A stretch of DNA of 64,000 nucleotides from Siphonodentalium dalli (Eukaryota; Mollusca; Scaphopoda; Gadilida; Siphonodentaliidae), in NCBI GenBank assembly GCA_032622095.1, contig CP136065.1, positions 206,994,151 to 207,058,150 of the forward strand. Reading direction: 5' to 3'. Numbering within the stretch: the stretch's first letter is position 1; the number at the start of each line of letters is the position of its first letter. Below, piece after piece: positions 1 through 11,860 of this stretch. The position numbers and the translations under genes are program-made. The notes below the pieces were generated by a model. That model saw only the letters and a list, made by a program, of their open reading frames with translations, was not told the origin of the DNA and did no database searches.

Positions 1-3000
1 CGAACTAGGATTCCTCTTATACCCGAGTTGAGGAATATTCACCCAAATCCAAGATGGCGGCCAAAATGGCTACCAGAAATAGAGAAATCGCTGTTTTTAA
101 CATCAGTGAGAGTTATTGTCACGACAACTCCACACCTGCTTACTATTGTGGCGAAGAACTGTCCTTATATCACATCCAAATAGAAGTCCCCCAAATCCAA
201 AATGGCGCCCACAATGGCGGACAAATTTTGAAAAATCACCGAAATTCCCTCATTTCCACATCATTGGGCATTATTGTCGAGAAAACTCCACACATGCTGA
301 CAGTTGAGTTGGAATACTGAGGTGAAGTAATTACCTTACATCTGATGAAGGAAACTGTTTTCCAAATCGAAGATGGCGGCCAAAATGGCGTCCGAAATTT
401 GAAAACAAGCTTACATTCCTTTACTTTCTTGCTATGGGCGTTATTGTTACGCGAATTCTACCCACAATTACATGTTCATATGGAACATTGATATGAAATA
501 TTCATTTGAGTTTGGCTAACTCTCACAGTCAAGATGGATGCCAAACTGGCGGCCAGAAGTTGAAAAGAAGTCGAAATGCTCACATACTAATTTCAACTTT
601 TTGTCATAATATCGATATGTATAGATTGTACGAAACGGCACATAAGCCATCTATTAGTTCCAACATAGGTCGTCGCCTTCTGGAAGGATGAAAACCCACA
701 ATAATCGCGATGAGACATTTCGAAATCTATTATCCACTAAGCGCCCATAATGGTTGTAACCGTATATGGGTGCGCCGAATAGTCATATTATGACTTCCAA
801 GAATCAAAACAACAGTACCTGAGCTTATTCTGATTTGCCACATTCAGTATTATCTGGACCAGCATCCGTTTCTTCGTCACATTAGTCTATCTCACTCACA
901 CCAACACAGTTTTCTACACTTCTTGGTAGAAGGGTCCCACTAATCGGAATGTTTCAAACAACACATATGCCGGTATCAAGCTCACGTGTTTGTCTCGAAA
1001 GCTGGGCATTCTTATCCTTATTGTTGCCGAGCTTCATTCGTGGTAGCTTATGGTATGATTCAGATGCTACATATGGGATCTGAGAGTCATCTTACGTGAT
1101 AAAATAGAAAGGTGTGCGGTCGATGCGTATACTAGCTTTCAGAAGGACCTCTCTATCTGCGTATTTTTCAGATTTGGTTACCTAATGTGGATAACAAAAT
1201 GTACATCTGGTGTTCCTCCCATCCAGCCACTTCTTAATATATGGTTCATCAATTCACATATTCACGCACTGACGTAGTCGGACAACTTATGTATATGGCT
1301 TCGAATGTTGAAAGCCTAACATTTGTCGGATGCCTTTCTGCTAAGGCGTAGAAGACCATAATGCATAATATACCCACACTTCTTGACCATGATCATAAGA
1401 ACAGTCATGGTGGCGTCCAGCAATCGTTTCACCGTACAGATCCAAGCCGATAATAACAATACATACGGTGGGCATGTGTCATGATAGTGGAAATGAAATT
1501 GGACCATTACTGCACCGCCCCTTCTTTGGGTATGTTTTAGATTCAGACATGATCTCATGTGGCTTTGCTTTCCTTGTATGCTAAGATTGTATCTTCCAAT
1601 CCGTTTGGAAGCCGTTCTCAATCAATTGGACCAGGCGCGTACCATTGGCTAGTACTATATACGCCCCACCCAGACTGGGATGTAGTATTAAGGACGATGC
1701 ATTTGGTAGTTGATATGTCATATTCACGATGGGTGGTGGTCGGTATAGTTCAATAAAGTGCAATGCCATTAACAGATGGGTGAAATGTTCAACGCGAAGA
1801 ACACCTAGAGGAATGTTACTTTGATGAGATCTTGCATTCAAATTAACCTACGTTGGGTACACCAAGTGATTTCTTGGTAACATCATCATTCAAAACCATT
1901 GTCCTGCATGAGACATATTAACTACTATATTCTAAAGTTATATAATATAAAGCTACATGTATGATCATACAGGTCACGTTCACCAACGTCCATATCCATT
2001 GCCGCCGAGACTATAAATTGTTCTTTAAACACACAGTGAAATAAATGCACCACAGTTCCTGACATTGTCTTGAATAATACCGTCCACATACTGACACTAA
2101 CCCTGAGAGAGGATAACAACAACGCATACTTCATCCCATGAAGACATTATCCTTTACCCCACCCGACTGTTCTGGGGAGGCTAGGATAGTATTATCCAGA
2201 CAAAATTATACGTCTGGTCAAGTTGATTCAGAACGGACTTGAAACGGATGTGGAAATACAATCTTACCACACCAAAAACACCAACACGCATAACATTCTA
2301 TATCTGAAACATGCACCTGGTGTAGTGGTGTATACCGTGGCCCATTTCATTCCCACTGTCATGGCGCATGTCCACAAACTAGCACCGCGAGTTTTGTTCT
2401 TCTCTGCTGGAAGCTATTCGACGAGATGACTGCGGGACGTCACACAGTTTGCTTAGGATTATGGCCAAGAAGTGTAGTCGGTACATTATGGTCTTTTCCT
2501 TAGCAGATAGGCAGCTGTCCAAGGGAATGAGACAGCTACCTTCGAAACACTGCCGAAGTTGTCCACGTATGGCAATACGTTCGCTAAGTTTGTGAGTTGA
2601 ACCATCTATTGAGAAGTGACTAGTTAACTGGGAAGTTCGCCTGGTGTACATGTCGTTATTCCCATGGGGTATGAGAAAGACATACACAGAGATGACCTTC
2701 TGTAAGCTTGTATACTTATCGACCATATGCCTTTCTAGTTCAAGATGACGAACAAATCCCATATTTAGCAAGTATTTAAAATCTTAAGCTAGACACTGGA
2801 AAATTAATCCTGGACCCTTCTCCCAGGAAGTGTTGAATACTTTGTTGGTGTGAGCGACATAGATTTATCACGCAGATTTCGAAATGCCACGTCGCGATAT
2901 TAATTGTGGGTTTTCGTACTTCCAGAAGGATACGAGCAACGGTATGCGTTTTGATACGTCTTGAACTAATATATGGTTTGTGTATAGTTTCGTCCATACA

Positions 3001-4450
3001 TATTGATATTATGACAAAAAGTTGAAATTTGTATGTGAAAATATCGATATATTTTCAATTTCTGGCCTCCAGTTTAGCCGCCACCTTGACCTTGAGTATT
3101 AATTGCTTAACTCAAATGAATATTTCATATCAATATTCCATATCAACATGTAATGGTGGGTAGAATTCGCGAAACAATAACGCCCATCGTAAGAAAGTAA
3201 AGGAATGCAGGCGTGTTTTCAAATATCGGTCGACATTTTGGCCGCATCTTAGATTTGGAAAACCATTTCTTGCATGGGATGTAAGGTATTTACTTCACCA
3301 CAGTATTTCCAACTCAGCTGTAAGCATGGGTGGAGTTGTCTCGACAATAATGCCCAATGATGTGAATATGAGGGCATTTCGGTGATTTTTCTAAATCTGT
3401 CCGCCATTGTGGGCGCCATTTTGGAATTGGGGGACTTTTATTTGGATGCAATATAAGGACAGTTCTTCGACTCAGTGTTCACAACTCACAATAGTAAGCA
3501 GGTGTGGAGTTGTCGTGCAGGGTTCGCGCTGCCACTTGCCAAATTTGCCAATGGCAAAAATAATTCATATTTGGCAAAAAATATTTTCATTTGGCAAAAG
3601 TTTTGGCAAGTCACTTTAATTCTAAAGTCTAAAAATATCGGTCAATCAATACCATTAATTTTAGGAAACTATTACAATAGGATTAGTGGTGTTTTAATGG
3701 TTTCGGAAAAAATTAACACCCCCATTAAGATGCAGTTAATCTGGTAACATTATTATCGATGGGTGGATGGATTACCAGTATTTAGTGTGGTGGTGTTGTT
3801 TACATAGCTAATCCTCTTTTGATGTTCCCTTCTGATGAAGCAACTCTTCGTCCATTTTCGGTGATTGGTTTATTGTTGTATGATAAAACACAATAGATAT
3901 GCGAGTATAATTATTGGTTTAAACAATATTTTATTTGAACTAAACAGAACAGAATTACAAACAATAAATACATGACATATAATTATAAATTGTTCAAAAG
4001 AGGTTTGGGCAACAATTATTAACTAACTGCTTTCCTATCGATATCAAACGTCGTTCAAACTGCGAGTGTCAAAATATAAAACTCAATCAAAGTTGCAGAA
4101 AATGATACTATCAGGGATAACATATTTTCATTTGACAAATTATTTTGGCAAAAGTCAATATCGGTTTAGCGCGGACCCTGTTGTCGTGACAATAATTCTC
4201 ACTGATGTTAAAATCAGCCATTTTCGGCGATTTTTCTATTTCTGATGGCCATTTTGGCCGCCATCTTGGATTTGGATGAATATTCCCCAACTCAGGTAAA
4301 AGAAGAATCCTAGTCCGGGTATCTCCTGCACATATATAATCATGGCTGGAGTAATAATAGCAATAACCCTCACTGATTCGAAACAGACATTGCGTTATTG
4401 TAGCGTCGTTTTGGATTTGACCGGATTATACCGGCATTTGGGAAAACGTG
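1..4450. repeat. very large imperfect inverted repeat (foldback-like element)
   Basis: The left arm (1 to about 1690) reappears reverse-complemented in the right arm (about 2190 to 4310) along its whole length, around a loop of roughly 0.5 kb. Matched landmarks read by eye: 24-60 with 4256-4297; 676-686 with 2919-2929; 885-945 with 2813-2868; 1065-1140 with about 2670-2760; 1331-1345 with 2499-2513; 1590-1632 with 2215-2265. The arms carry repeated motifs such as GATGGCGGCCAAAATGGC. The right arm is interrupted by a hAT MITE at 3518-4180. A related copy without the inner part lies at 39290-40170 and also shares 4310-4450. No transposase was recognised; the longest inner reading frame (2379-2771, minus) matches nothing I know. 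The left boundary is cut by the window edge. It could be one foldback element or two copies of one element inserted head to head. Confidence 0.8.
3518..4180. mobile_element. non-autonomous hAT element (MITE), nested
   Basis: The 663-bp insertion has terminal inverted repeats CAGGGTTCGCGCTG and, at the other end read inward, CAGGGTCCGCGCTA. It is flanked by a perfect 8-bp target-site duplication TTGTCGTG (3510-3517 and 4181-4188). An 8-bp duplication and CAGGG-type ends are diagnostic of hAT. Just inside both ends are many short TTGGCAAA-like motifs, typical of subterminal transposase-binding sites. It holds no transposase gene. The uninterrupted sequence is visible in the opposite arm (about 110-130). 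Confidence 0.88.
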
Positions 4451-4451
4451 A

Positions 4452-4905
4452 TATCTGACAAAAATATCCGGCAAGGAATGTATATTATGGGCCCCGTGTA
4501 TTTTCCAATAATTCTTCTAGACGATAAATTTATAAAATCGCTTCAAGATGCCAATATTTTCCAACAGAAACAAACGAAAAGTGGTGAAATATCCGAAAAA
4601 TAGCAATTTTTCACATTTCGGCGGCCATCTTGGCCGCCATATTGGATTTTTGTGTCAGATTTTGGGATAATTTGTAAGGGTTGTATATTACCATAACGAA
4701 TAGAACGGAAAAACAAGACCGCATGTGACATCATCTTTACTATAACGGCGATCAAAGAGACCTGGTGCATATATATAAAAATGGCCGCCATGATGGACGC
4801 CATCTTGTCTGGAGTCTCTGCGGCCATTTGTTTTCTTGATAACAACCGAAACAAATTAGAGGAGACATTAAGAAAGAAAATTAGTGGGGGGTGAAGTTGA
4901 GTCAT
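4452..4905. repeat. diverged dispersed repeat rich in GGCGGCCATCTTGG-type palindromes
   Basis: No gene. The stretch contains short palindromic blocks (4618-4650 and 4780-4812) built from the same GATGGCGGCC/GGCCGCCATC words seen in the large inverted repeat and at 41520-42080. It looks like an old relative of that family. Confidence 0.45.
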
Positions 4906-4929
4906 GGGGGGTGCAGAGGTCTACCAATA

Positions 4930-5470
4930 TCTCCTGGACTATATATGGTAATGGAACTAACCATAAATTTGAATTATAACCTTTACTGTACTTTTATTGA
5001 TGTTGAGAAAGCGTTTAATATGGTATGGAGACCCGGGTTCTGGCAGAAATTACGGACATATGATATTAATGGAAAGTTCTTCCGAGTTATTACATCAGAA
5101 TATTAAGTCTTATATCAAACTAGGGAGTGAATATTCTGCCACCTTCCCATGTTTATCAGGAGTTAGACAGGTTGAAAATCTATCCCCATACTATTCTCTC
5201 TATTTTTGAATGACCTGAAAACTTCACGATACGGTAAGGCATCGTTGGCCTCTCAAAAATATCAAACCAGACTGAAATAGAATTGAAGACCTACATACAA
5301 ATACTACTTGTAATATATGCAGATGATAGAGTACTCATGGCTGAGACCCAAACAAAATACAGACAGAATTTAACGCATTCAGCAAGTACGGTATTAAGCT
5401 TGAATTAGTTCAAGAGTTCAACTACTTTGGCATTATTTACGCAACATCGGGTTCGTATTCTGAAGCATAA
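4930..5470 (+). pseudogene. non-LTR retrotransposon reverse transcriptase fragment
   Basis: Two overlapping frames give the palm of a jockey/CR1-type reverse transcriptase: FIDVEKAFNMVW (motif A region) from about 5000, then after a frameshift near 5100 a match to the GVRQGENLSP block (here GVRQVENLSP, around 5160-5190). An intact YADD catalytic box lies at 5316-5327, followed by a segment ending in NYFGIIY that corresponds to the LG motif region. Endonuclease, fingers and most of the thumb are absent and stops interrupt the frames, so this is a dead 5'-truncated relic. Clade assignment within the jockey/CR1 group is inference. Confidence 0.75.
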
Positions 5471-6114
5471 CAAACCATTGCCTCATAGTAGTGTTAAGCT
5501 TATTTTCTATCACACCTTATATAAGTAGATTGTATTTTTGGACGTGGATTTCTCTAGGTAAACAGGATTCTACCACTTCATGAATTTCGGACGTAAGTTT
5601 TCTTTATTTCTGGAATTAAGTATTCTTCAATTTTCGACAACCTTCCATCGTGAATAACAACTATGGCTTCCACTTATTTGTAATTGTCAGTTAAATCTTT
5701 TCGGACGGTTTCCACTTCATGGCGGATAATGGTGAATTCATTTCTCACATGACCAAAATTTAAATTCATATTTTCATTGGGTATCAGAATTGTGTCAACA
5801 GTGTCTTCATATGATACTGATTTACTGGTCTCTTTTGCACCTTCAATCAATAGCAGCTTTTTAAAAACGAATTTTGTCTCATTTGATGAGACTTTTGATC
5901 TGTTGATCTCCTTCCATGGTTATGTATTTCATAACATACAATGAACATGCATACATCAATATTATCCCACTATTTTAGGACAAAATGACGAGTATATCAT
6001 AAAAATATGTCCACTTGTCCGCCATATTGACCGGAATTAAATAAACTCTGTGCGTATATTTCATCACCGATAATTGTGCACATATATGTGCAAATGTAAT
6101 TGATTGGTTGAATA
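5471..6114. other. no gene recognised; intron 1 side of P450 copy A
   Basis: AT-rich sequence without a convincing open frame. It lies downstream (minus sense) of the gene A exon 1 donor. It does not visibly match the equivalent intron of gene B next to 47574, so the A/B similarity ends at exon 1. Confidence 0.4.
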
Positions 6115-6120
6115 CGTTAC

Positions 6121-6439
6121 CTGGACATTCAAATGAAGAATCCCATAGCTCTGCATTCGACCGACCGCTGAAGTCTTCTGCTCGTTTCACAAACGCTTCC
6201 CGAATGACGTCATAGCCGTTCAGTACAACGATTGGCTTATGGAAAAACCAGAACGTGTCCGATATTCCTCAAAGAGGATGGTATAGTCCTTGATAAAAAA
6301 TACTCAACATGTTTCCGAATAGTGGAAAAGGTAATGGTCCTGGGTGACAATGCTTCCGTCCATAAAACCAGAAATAGTAGTAGAATAATCCCGCAGCAAC
6401 TAGACCAATAATCCACCATCCAGTCCCAATTAACAACAT
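6121..6439 (-). pseudogene. P450 copy A, first exon, frameshifted
   Basis: Near-identical to gene B exon 1: same ATG context, membrane anchor, proline-rich hinge [11 protein letters not shown] and the same donor (CCAG|GTAACG). Two lesions break it. One extra T in the run after codon 49 (A-run at 6292-6300 on the plus strand) leads to a TGA at 6271-6269. A 19-bp deletion near 6253 removes part of the segment that reads RYGDVFTFW in B. The lesions sum to -18, so the frame is restored after about 15 wrong codons, but the stop remains. Exons 2-5 of this copy are not in the window; they would lie to the left. The base state is inferred from gene B. Confidence 0.85.
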
Positions 6440-6510
6440 GTCTAACTACTGTTCCGATATCAACAATGTTTGGTTACCAAAACGAATCGAATCATTCCAC
6501 GAACAGTCGA

Positions 6511-6520
6511 CTATATAAGT
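6511..6520 (-). promoter_or_regulatory. TATA-like element upstream of P450 copy A
   Basis: On the minus strand the sequence ACTTATATAG lies about 73 bp upstream of the gene A ATG. The orthologous position of gene B has a poorer AATATAAC. The position suits a core promoter with a short leader. This is a motif match only. Confidence 0.35.
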
Positions 6521-6800
6521 AGGCGGGTGGAAAGACGTTAATGCTGTCGACTATGAACATTGCTGTAGAGGCAGTATTGTAGTCAACAAGCTGTGAATTA
6601 CACGCTCGACTGATCGAATATTAATCTTACAATGTGACAATTCGCCGTGAACTTTTATGTTCACGAGTAAACTATACAGGCATGTGTAACTATTTGGAGC
6701 GGGTGAAGTTGTTTCTGGCTACTAGTTCATTTCCAGGACAAACAAAGCTGATTGTGTGTATACGAAGTGTCTAGCGAATCGAATACGACGAGAGCAAAGA

Positions 6801-7291
6801 ATACAGTCTATATACAGGGTCACTTTAGCACACTGTATACGGTCATCTACGAGGGTCGCATTAGTACACCGTGTATAGTATCTAAGAGGGTCGCATTATA
6901 GCACCGTATACATTATCTAAGAGGGTCGCATTATCACACCGTATACAGTCTCTAAAAGGGTCGCATTAGCACACCGTATACAGTGTTAAGAGGGTCGCAT
7001 AAGCGCATTGTATACTGGACTCTACGAGGGTCGCATTACATCACCGTATACAGTCTCTAATAAGGTTGCATTAGCGCACCGTATACATTATGTACGTGTG
7101 TCGCATTAGCGCATTATATACGGGACTATACGAGGGTCGCATTAACGCACTGTATACAGTGTCTAAGATGGTCGCATTAACGCACTGTATACATTCTCTA
7201 CGTGTTTCGCATTAGCGTATTGTATACGGGACTCTACGAGGGTCGCATTAGCGCACTGTATACAGTCTGTAAGAGGGTCGCATTAACGCAC
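6801..7291. repeat. 35-bp minisatellite upstream of P450 copy A
   Basis: About 13-14 degenerate units of a 35-36-bp repeat with the core GAGGGTCGCATTA and ending in CCGTATAC. The array starts about 360 bp upstream of the gene A ATG. The same unit forms an array at the same place in front of gene B (48238-48610), so it predates the duplication. Units in A are more diverged than those in B. Confidence 0.9.
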
Positions 7292-10200
7292 TTAGTCAAA
7301 CAAGGAACTTCATGAAGTCTAGCTCGTTAGGAAACTACCAGATATGCTATTTAATAAAATTATAATTGCAGATCATGAATAGCTTTTTCAATAAGGTAGG
7401 CTTTAGTAATACCAATTAGAACGTTTGAAACCAAACAAAAGCATTTAGGAACTGTAGATTATATCCCTCCAAATCATCGATAATATATAATTGAAGTAAA
7501 ACGTGGGACCTCCAACTCAAAATATTCTCGGTGGGTCGCATTATCCAAATCCACAATAAAGACCTCCAACTCAAATTGGGCACAACTAGGACGGTGGATT
7601 GCACAGAATACATCACCATACCATCTGCTCTCATGAGACACTGATATCAACTGACTAAATTGGTAGTCTGATCACAGGACGCCGTGGATAATTCACAAAA
7701 ATATACTCTAAAATTAGAAACTACATGACCTGCAAAAACGAAAGCCAGACAAACAGCAGCTGGCTACTGACTTGCATCACAAAGTTAGCTTCTTACAGCA
7801 TGGTACCACTTGACCAACAGTTGGCAAATAAGAAACCTCTGTGTTTTGGAGACCCCTGCACACACGCACATATGGTGAATCTGCTCTCGTGACACCACGA
7901 AGGTTTGTAAGAATGGGAAATTACAGAAAATATATGGGCAGAATGATCTCTGGAAAGCGCGGACCATTCACAGAAGAACAATACAATTGTCGACAACAGT
8001 ATAACTGAACTTAGAGACGGGGTAATGTCATACTTTACAATCAAAGGAGCGATAATCTAATTTCAAATATGTAATAAACAGAGGTCAACATGAAAAGCCA
8101 TATGAAGTTTGAAATCAACTGGAAGAAACTTATTGGCATGAAGTATTTAGTCATAAAAAGAGTAACATCCAAGATGGCTGCGGCAGCCAAGTATTTCATT
8201 AAAACCGTTCAAATGCGATAGCCCCAATCTGGAGATGATCCTGAACATGCCTATAACTGCTCAAAAACATTTCTCCTTTAAACATGGGCTGCATGTACCG
8301 ATATTTCAAATGTGAAATCCATGATGGGCGCTGGAGGCCATGTAGAGGTAATCCTGAAGATCTAGTTAAAGTTTTTTGACGATTGAATAAGGGATGTTGC
8401 ATATAGGATGTGCCGAAGGATTTAGTCATGCAAAGAGTAAAATCCGAGATGGCAGCTGACAGCCATGTATTTTACCGAATTTTGGAAACAAATGTAGAAC
8501 TGCTGATCAGTATCTTATTTCGCAATTTAGGTACACCCCTAAGAATGTTCGTCTGTCAGACTGTCCATCAATCTGTCCGCCATATAATTGAATAGGGGCC
8601 ATCCGTATGGCCCCAAATGAATCTAACGAGAAAGATAAAGGTGTATGTTAAACTTTTTACCCTGTCGTAGAGTCGGGTATGGAAGAAATGTGGGGCACCA
8701 AATCTTTGAGTTTGATTTTTTCGAAGTGGCCCTAAAGGTCGGGCTGTTCAGTGGGGGTGGGCATAACAAAAGGCATATACATAATATGATCATCAAATAA
8801 ATCTTAAGGTTATCTTCATTGTGTTGGGAATTGAATCTAACAGAACATGAAAATAATTTATAAATGTTTCTGGTGATATTTTCATAAATATTATGCGCTA
8901 GTTTAAATCCATGTAAGAAAATTAAAAATATATTAAAATTTATTTACATAAATAAATACACATAAAACATAATGTATTCCCAATAAGTTGGTGCATATCT
9001 TCATGTCGAAACCTTTCCAATACATGTAAATGTAGAAAGTTTATATGTTTATTGCTTGCTTCTTTCTATTGTTTCAGTCGTTTCTTTTTTCCATGTTATG
9101 CAGTGATGTCTTTATTAAATCAAATTTGATGTGTTAATTTGAATTATTTCATTATTTATTCCCATGCGATCAAAATGGTTGGAAACTAACAATTTTAATC
9201 AGATGTAATAAAAAAGTAATCGATTACATTTACTAAAGTAATTGTAATCGTAATCAATTACAATGGAAAAAATGTAATCAGTAATCGTAATCATGTAAAT
9301 CAAAAGTAATTGTAATCGTAATCGATTACATTGGCATGTAATCACTCCAACCCTGATACATATGTCCATTAGACAGTGAATACGTGTATAATGATGTGAT
9401 ACAATGTTGCCAAGTAGGCACAGTCTGTTTCAAGGAGAAGCACAACTATTAAATAAAAACATTTCATTGTCGATTTTCCCACACAACTATATACAGCCAT
9501 TACCATGATATAAGGCATACGCAACTGTAGTTTAAACTTTCAGAAGTGGTGCAAATCGAGACAGGAATGTGAGTGTGAGTCAACAACATTGATAATTCAG
9601 TCCCATATGAGAACCAACAGTATTATTATGCCAACGTTACGGAGTATATGTTGCAAGAGATGGCGATCTTTTGACTTAGAGTTGAAGCACGGAAAAAAAT
9701 GAACACCTTGACAAAACAAAGAGAAGCGTCGCCAGAAATAACAACTTTTGGAAGACAACATTTCTGTTAGTTAACCCAATTGTATTGAATTATACTAGGA
9801 TGTTAAATCTAAATCTCTTGTAGTAACATTCAGTTAGATCGCAGTTTGGCGATTAATTCTGCACAGAAAATGACAATTTTCTTGTCTGCATTAATTTCCA
9901 ATAATATCTTAGAAAAATGTTAAATAATTAAATAAAACTGATTTCACCGAATGGAGTGGCTAGAATGTCTCCATTGGTGGGGTGTCCGTATTTTAATGTT
10001 GAATACTGCCCAAACTTATATATGTGGGTCATAGGCTGAAAAGCTTGTTGTACAAGTTAGAAAACGGCGTTTTCCTGAGTTCAAAATGTCGGTATGATAC
10101 ATTGGCATAAGGTGTGCAGTTAGTTGCATGGCACATGCAAGTTATACACCACCCAAAGGAATATTTCTACCTCGCCCCTGATGATGCAACATTCAAGTAG

Positions 10201-10350
10201 TATAGACTGCCACTATGTGGCACCACTGTCTTGTTGACCATATGTCGTGACCTAGGGTGTCAACGAGTCGGAGCTTACCACATATTATCAGGCTATCCTG
10301 TTCATGCAATGTCAGTCATCAACCTTCCATTGACTGCTGTGTCATGAGAC
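7292..10350. repeat. upstream segment of P450 copy A, duplicated at 48936-54500
   Basis: No gene. Long blocks match the gene B upstream region in the same order and orientation: 7310-7360 with 48950-49000; 7420-7640 with 49060-49260; 7780-7830 with 49400-49460; 9400-9480 with 50670-50750; 9530-9600 with 52025-52090; 9960-10310 with 52470-52790 then 54410-54440. Differences are mostly discrete insertions. Small reading frames here are shadowed by no known family. Confidence 0.85.
8784..9352. mobile_element. probable hAT-like insertion present in copy A only
   Basis: Gene B lacks this stretch at the matching point (near 49975). The right end, read inward on the minus strand, starts CAGGGTTGGAGTG, a hAT-type terminus, and is followed by ATACATAT (9353-9360), which resembles ATACATAA at 8776-8783. 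The left end does not show the inverted terminus, so it may be truncated. Within 9205-9340 there are repeated GTAATCGTAATC/GATTAC words. Confidence 0.45.
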
Positions 10351-11164
10351 AGTGATGTATTTGTGAAAATTCAACAAGTGGTATCCATTGAATATGGTCT
10401 ATTACTGTTCTGAATCACATGCATGCACTTATATACCGATTTGATTTAATTTTATGCAGACTGAAGGACAAAATCGACTGTCTTGAACGTTTGGCTGGTT
10501 TTTCGTTTTGCTTGATAACCACTCGTTAAAATAATGATATGTACCTATTTCCTTGACAAGTTTGTTATTATTACCACGTCTTTGTGAGCTATTAAGCCTC
10601 ACTCAGTTCAGTACAATCCGAATCGCCCATTATCACCTATATAATCCTTAAAGTTAAAGTACATCGCTCGCCCATTACCAATTGTTGCAAACACAAACAC
10701 TTCTTTGAACAGAAATTATAAATTATAATGAAACCAATATACATATCTCCTATTTCTCGACGCACATTGGTAACTAAAATATAGGTCTTTAATTAGTCGT
10801 AAGCGTGTATGTATAGCCCCCCCCCCCCACATTTGCTGGAATGAGCAGTGTCATTTGGTCCGAGAAAGCGATAAACCAATGGTCATTTTATATGAAATAA
10901 CTGCGTATAAAAGTGGCCATCGGTGCGTTTGTGTGTTATGGATTGTGTTGCTTTGGCCGAATGTAAAAAATAGTGCTTTTACGTTATGGTTAAGATTTTA
11001 TTTGACAATACATGTATATGCTGATATCGTAAAAAATATCATCTGGCCTCATAAAATTATCTTCTACCTCGTCCGTTGTCGTGTTGCATATGGTGCTATA
11101 GCCAAGTCATCTGCAACAACCCGCCCGGTTATCGGGGATAGACTCGACAACTTGATTGGTTAAG
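10351..11164. other. no gene recognised
   Basis: AT-rich sequence past the end of the A/B shared block. It has a poly-C run at about 10819-10828. The open frame 10855-11163 (plus) has no recognisable domain and ordinary composition for chance. Confidence 0.35.
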
Positions 11165-11860
11165 CTTGTGTGTGACGGACGTTAATGACGTTTCTTTGGT
11201 ACTCCGCTGTTTCTCGACCGATTGGGTCGTTGAACATTGATACACATGTATAAATTGACACGGGAGTGTCACGGAATAAGTGCTCTGGACCTCATGATCT
11301 GAAATAGACACTACTATATAATTAGTCACATAAAGAGCATCCCTTAACAGCTTAGTAGATGTGTAGTGACGTTGGTACACAATTTTCCTACAAGTAATCT
11401 AGGCTGATACGAAGCGTTCTATGTTGCTCGTTTTTAGAGTACTTTTAAGTCATCTTATGTCAACATCAGCCATCCCGTGATATTCCGCGTGTCATGTTAC
11501 CTATGTATACAAACTTCCCCACACATTCTGAGCTGATTATAAAGGCGCTTTATTTATTATGCATGTGTATATGTAAATATAATTTATTAGCCCCCCCCCT
11601 TTAAGTCATCTAAGGTTAAATGCGTGAATACAATGACATTCCTCTGGTCAGGTGACTCATGTGCATCACTGTGCATCACTCTTTATCTTGTTACTTATTT
11701 ATTAGTGCCAGTTTAAGATCTCTGAGGTCAACAGCACTTATCCCGTGACACTCCCCTTGTCAACAAATCCATGTGTATTCATTTTCAACGACCCGATCGA
11801 TCGATCGAGAAACGGTGGAGTACCGAAGAACCAACATCAAGTTACAACGTCACTACTATA
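11165..11860. repeat. foldback/MITE-like inverted repeat
   Basis: Arms of about 150-170 bp face each other: 11190-11250 (TTTGGTACTCCGCTGTTTCTCGACC region) pairs with 11780-11835, and 11262-11310 (GGGAGTGTCACGGAATAAGTG region) pairs with 11725-11765. A third related block sits at 11440-11500. No coding capacity. Its right end lies immediately before the Helitron-like 5' end at 11864. Confidence 0.6.

Noticed and set aside
1-4450. Polinton/Maverick or other large DNA transposon
   Set aside because: No polymerase, integrase or capsid-like frames; the arms fill almost the entire length.
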